Program-made: the position numbers and the translations under genes
Shown: one piece after another, positions 42,767-43,835 of the stretch
Position numbering within the stretch: the stretch's first letter is position 1
Layout: every line of letters begins with the position of its first letter
DNA from: Rhizobium sp.
GTDB taxonomy: Bacteria; Pseudomonadota; Alphaproteobacteria; Rhizobiales; Rhizobiaceae
Length of the DNA stretch: 43,835 bases
Direction of reading: 5' to 3'
Assembly: GCA_003527225.1 (NCBI GenBank)
Contig: DPXQ01000113.1
Location: forward strand, 36,023-79,857
Notes under the pieces: model-generated
Seen by the model: only the letters and a program-made list of their open reading frames with translations
Databases searched by the model: none
Told to the model about the DNA's origin: nothing

Positions 42767-43077
42767 GGTGTTCCTTTGCTGTTTGCGCTCCTCGTCCGCC
42801 TGCCGGGAGAGGAGCGAGTTCGGGCACGGTCCTTTCCACCGTCATGCCGGGCTTGACCCGGCATCCAGCAGCGCGATGTCCATCGCGCGGGGAGACTCAT
42901 TTCGGTGGTTGTAGAAGAGCACATAGGGTTTGGCCGAATAGGGATCGGCTCACCCGCGCGCCTTCTCATCGAGGCACGCTGCATCGCGATCTGCGAGCGG
43001 ATGCGGTTGAACGCCAACGCCAGACCCATCGCCCGCTGTTGGGGGTGTGGGGTTGGCAGCTTTGCGCCAATAGCGGA
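42767..43077. other. Gene-free region upstream of gp6
   Basis: About 310 bp without a supported gene. It contains a rhizobial palindromic repeat (42842-42888). The minus-strand ORF across 42763-43029 begins with a plausible-looking MGLALAFNRIRSQIAM but runs into the repeat and has no match to a GTA head protein that I recognise, so it may be debris of a lost gene. No GTA promoter is recognisable. Confidence 0.5.
42842..42888. repeat. Palindromic repeat upstream of gp6
   Basis: Two hairpins in series: ATGCCGGG-CTTGA-CCCGGCAT (42844-42864, 8-bp perfect arms) and GCGCGATG-TC-CATCGCGC (42871-42888). The first is a common rhizobial dispersed motif and could mark the end point of a rearrangement that removed the GTA head genes. 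Confidence 0.6.
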
Positions 43078-43096
43078 CTTTGCGACCGTCGCAAAG
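43078..43096. promoter_or_regulatory. 19-bp perfect palindrome
   Basis: CTTTGCGACCGTCGCAAAG has 9-bp arms around a single C. No T run follows on either strand, so it is more like an operator than a terminator. It lies 53 bp upstream of the merR promoter. Confidence 0.5.
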
Positions 43097-43148
43097 GTCG
43101 GGAAACAATGACGGTTTCGCGAATTTTTGCGAATCCGCTTTTAGTGGG

Positions 43149-43179
43149 TTGACTTAGAGTGCGCTCTAACCGGTAGCTT
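43149..43179 (+). promoter_or_regulatory. MerR-type promoter with 19-bp spacer
   Basis: -35 TTGACT (43149-43154) and -10 TAGCTT (43174-43179) are 19 bp apart, the overlong spacing typical of MerR-activated promoters. The spacer holds the palindrome TTAGAG-TGCG-CTCTAA (43154-43169). Autoregulation of the downstream merR-decarboxylase operon is the obvious reading. Confidence 0.75.
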
Positions 43180-43209
43180 CCCATGCGTCGTGACGAAAGA
43201 AGAGCATTC

Positions 43210-43602
43210 ATGAAGATTGGCGAACTGGCAAAGCGTTCGGGACTGTCAGCCTACACCATTCGTTATTATGAGCGGATCGGGTTGCTTCCCTATGCCGACA
43301 GAGACCAATCGGGCCAACGTAATTACGACGCGTCAATCCTGAGCTGGATAGAATTTCTCGACCGCCTCAAAACGACCGGGATGCCTATTCGTGAAATGCT
43401 GCACTACGCAGCTCTCCGGGAGCGCGGCGTCGGCACGGAATCGGAGCGCAACGCGTTGCTTGAACAGCACCGTGAGCGTGTCCGTGCCCAAGTGGCAGAA
43501 CTGCAAGCCTGCCTTCTCGTCCTCGACACCAAGATTGCCGGATATGCCGGCAAGGAACAGAGGAAAAATGACCATGACGCACAAATCCCCGAACGCCGGT
43601 GA
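43210..43602 (+). CDS. MerR family transcriptional regulator
   Basis: A 130-aa regulator with the canonical N-terminal winged helix (KIGELAKRSGLSAYTIRYYE, then RIGLLP), a second recognition region (YDASILSWIEFLDRLKTTGM) and a long dimerisation coiled coil (about 78-112). The single Cys in LQACLLVLD could be a sensor residue but no metal-binding set is present. It resembles the YraB/AdhR-type aldehyde or electrophile-responsive MerR proteins. The ATG at 43210 follows GAAAGAAGAG and gives the family-typical start. It overlaps the following gene by up to 35 nt. Confidence 0.9.
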   Translation: MKIGELAKRSGLSAYTIRYYERIGLLPYADRDQSGQRNYDASILSWIEFLDRLKTTGMPIREMLHYAALRERGVGTESERNALLEQHRERVRAQVAELQACLLVLDTKIAGYAGKEQRKNDHDAQIPERR

Positions 43603-43835
43603 AAGCCGGCTGGAACGCGGCAAGCGGGCGCTGGCTGAAATCGACGGCGCCGCCGGCGACAATGTCATCGCCGCTCTGCAGGACATCGCCCCCGACTTCG
43701 CAAACTACGTGTTCGAGTTTTCATTTGGCGACATCTACAGCCGCCCCGGCCTTGATCTGCGCGCCCGTGAGATCGCAACTATCGCGGCGCTGACTGCGAT
43801 GGGAACCGCCACTCCGCAACTAAAGGTTCACATAG
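43568..43835 (+). CDS. Carboxymuconolactone decarboxylase family protein (partial)
   Basis: An open frame running off the window end (89 codons seen). It begins MTMTHKSPNAG and continues with DIAPDFANYVFEFSFGDIYS, then RPGLDLRAREIATIAALTAM, matching the N-terminal half of the carboxymuconolactone decarboxylase/AhpD-like fold. Such proteins are often paired with MerR regulators and may act in peroxide or aldehyde detoxification. A second start at 43574 is possible. The catalytic CxxC-type or His residues, if present, lie beyond the window. Confidence 0.85.
   Translation, partial: MTMTHKSPNAGESRLERGKRALAEIDGAAGDNVIAALQDIAPDFANYVFEFSFGDIYSRPGLDLRAREIATIAALTAMGTATPQLKVHI

Noticed and set aside
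42763..43029. 88-codon minus-strand ORF directly upstream of gp6, considered as a gp5 or gp4 remnant
   Set aside because: It shows no capsid or protease motif and half of it is palindromic repeat. A degraded gene cannot be excluded, but I cannot support it.
1..43835. CRISPR array, tRNA or rRNA genes, IS elements with transposase
   Set aside because: No regularly spaced direct repeats, no cloverleaf with a CCA end, no rRNA-like conserved stretch and no transposase-like protein was seen on either strand.

Overview
The window looks like chromosomal DNA of an alphaproteobacterium in the family Rhizobiaceae (Sinorhizobium/Ensifer, Shinella or Rhizobium-like). The evidence is high GC with dense GC3-biased genes, the gene order cycHJKL - degP - two-component pair - glnE - pleC - pepN, a feuNPQ locus, a GTA-type cluster, and palindromic rhizobial intergenic repeats. 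No rRNA, tRNA or CRISPR array was seen. Species cannot be fixed by reading alone.

Layout. 1-2070 holds a short-chain dehydrogenase with an altered active site and two related small membrane proteins. 2075-2949 is a noncoding block of two tandem ~430 bp composite palindromic repeats. The second copy overlaps the 3' end of a solitary single-chain restriction-modification gene (2933-6157, minus strand), which itself carries an in-frame palindromic repeat and a low-GC specificity segment. 6379-8597 has a short Hsp70-family ATPase and a divergent uracil-DNA glycosylase. 8600-11396 has small ORFs, a two-HTH putative regulator and a DMT transporter. 11696-14344 is aminopeptidase N, convergent with a secreted DUF4344 metallopeptidase.

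15300-29690 is the conserved core. It contains pleC (cell-cycle kinase/phosphatase, with a dense GANTC cluster in its promoter), a DUF922 protein, glnE (adenylylation of glutamine synthetase), an OmpR/EnvZ-type pair, degP (periplasmic protease, with a strong terminator), and the translationally coupled cytochrome c maturation operon cycHJKL with an FNR/FixK-like palindrome upstream. A 17-kDa-antigen-like lipoprotein and the feuNPQ envelope signalling operon follow.

32717-42766 (minus strand) is the tail and connector half of a gene transfer agent (GTA) cluster: gp6, gp7, a 50-aa ORF, gp8, gp9, gp10, gp10.1, gp11-gp15 and a small holin-like protein, mostly overlapping by 1-4 nt. The packaging and head genes (gp1-gp5: terminase, portal, protease, capsid) are absent. 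Upstream of gp6 are a palindromic repeat, a 19-bp perfect palindrome and an unrelated merR-carboxymuconolactone decarboxylase operon. A TacA/TacT-like toxin-antitoxin module (RHH antitoxin plus GNAT toxin), with its own operator palindrome and a rho-independent terminator, sits between gp8 and gp9. It would separate transcription of the connector genes from that of the tail genes. This TA-interrupted, head-less GTA locus is the most unusual feature of the window, followed by the palindrome-invaded mosaic R-M gene and the methylation-site-rich pleC promoter.
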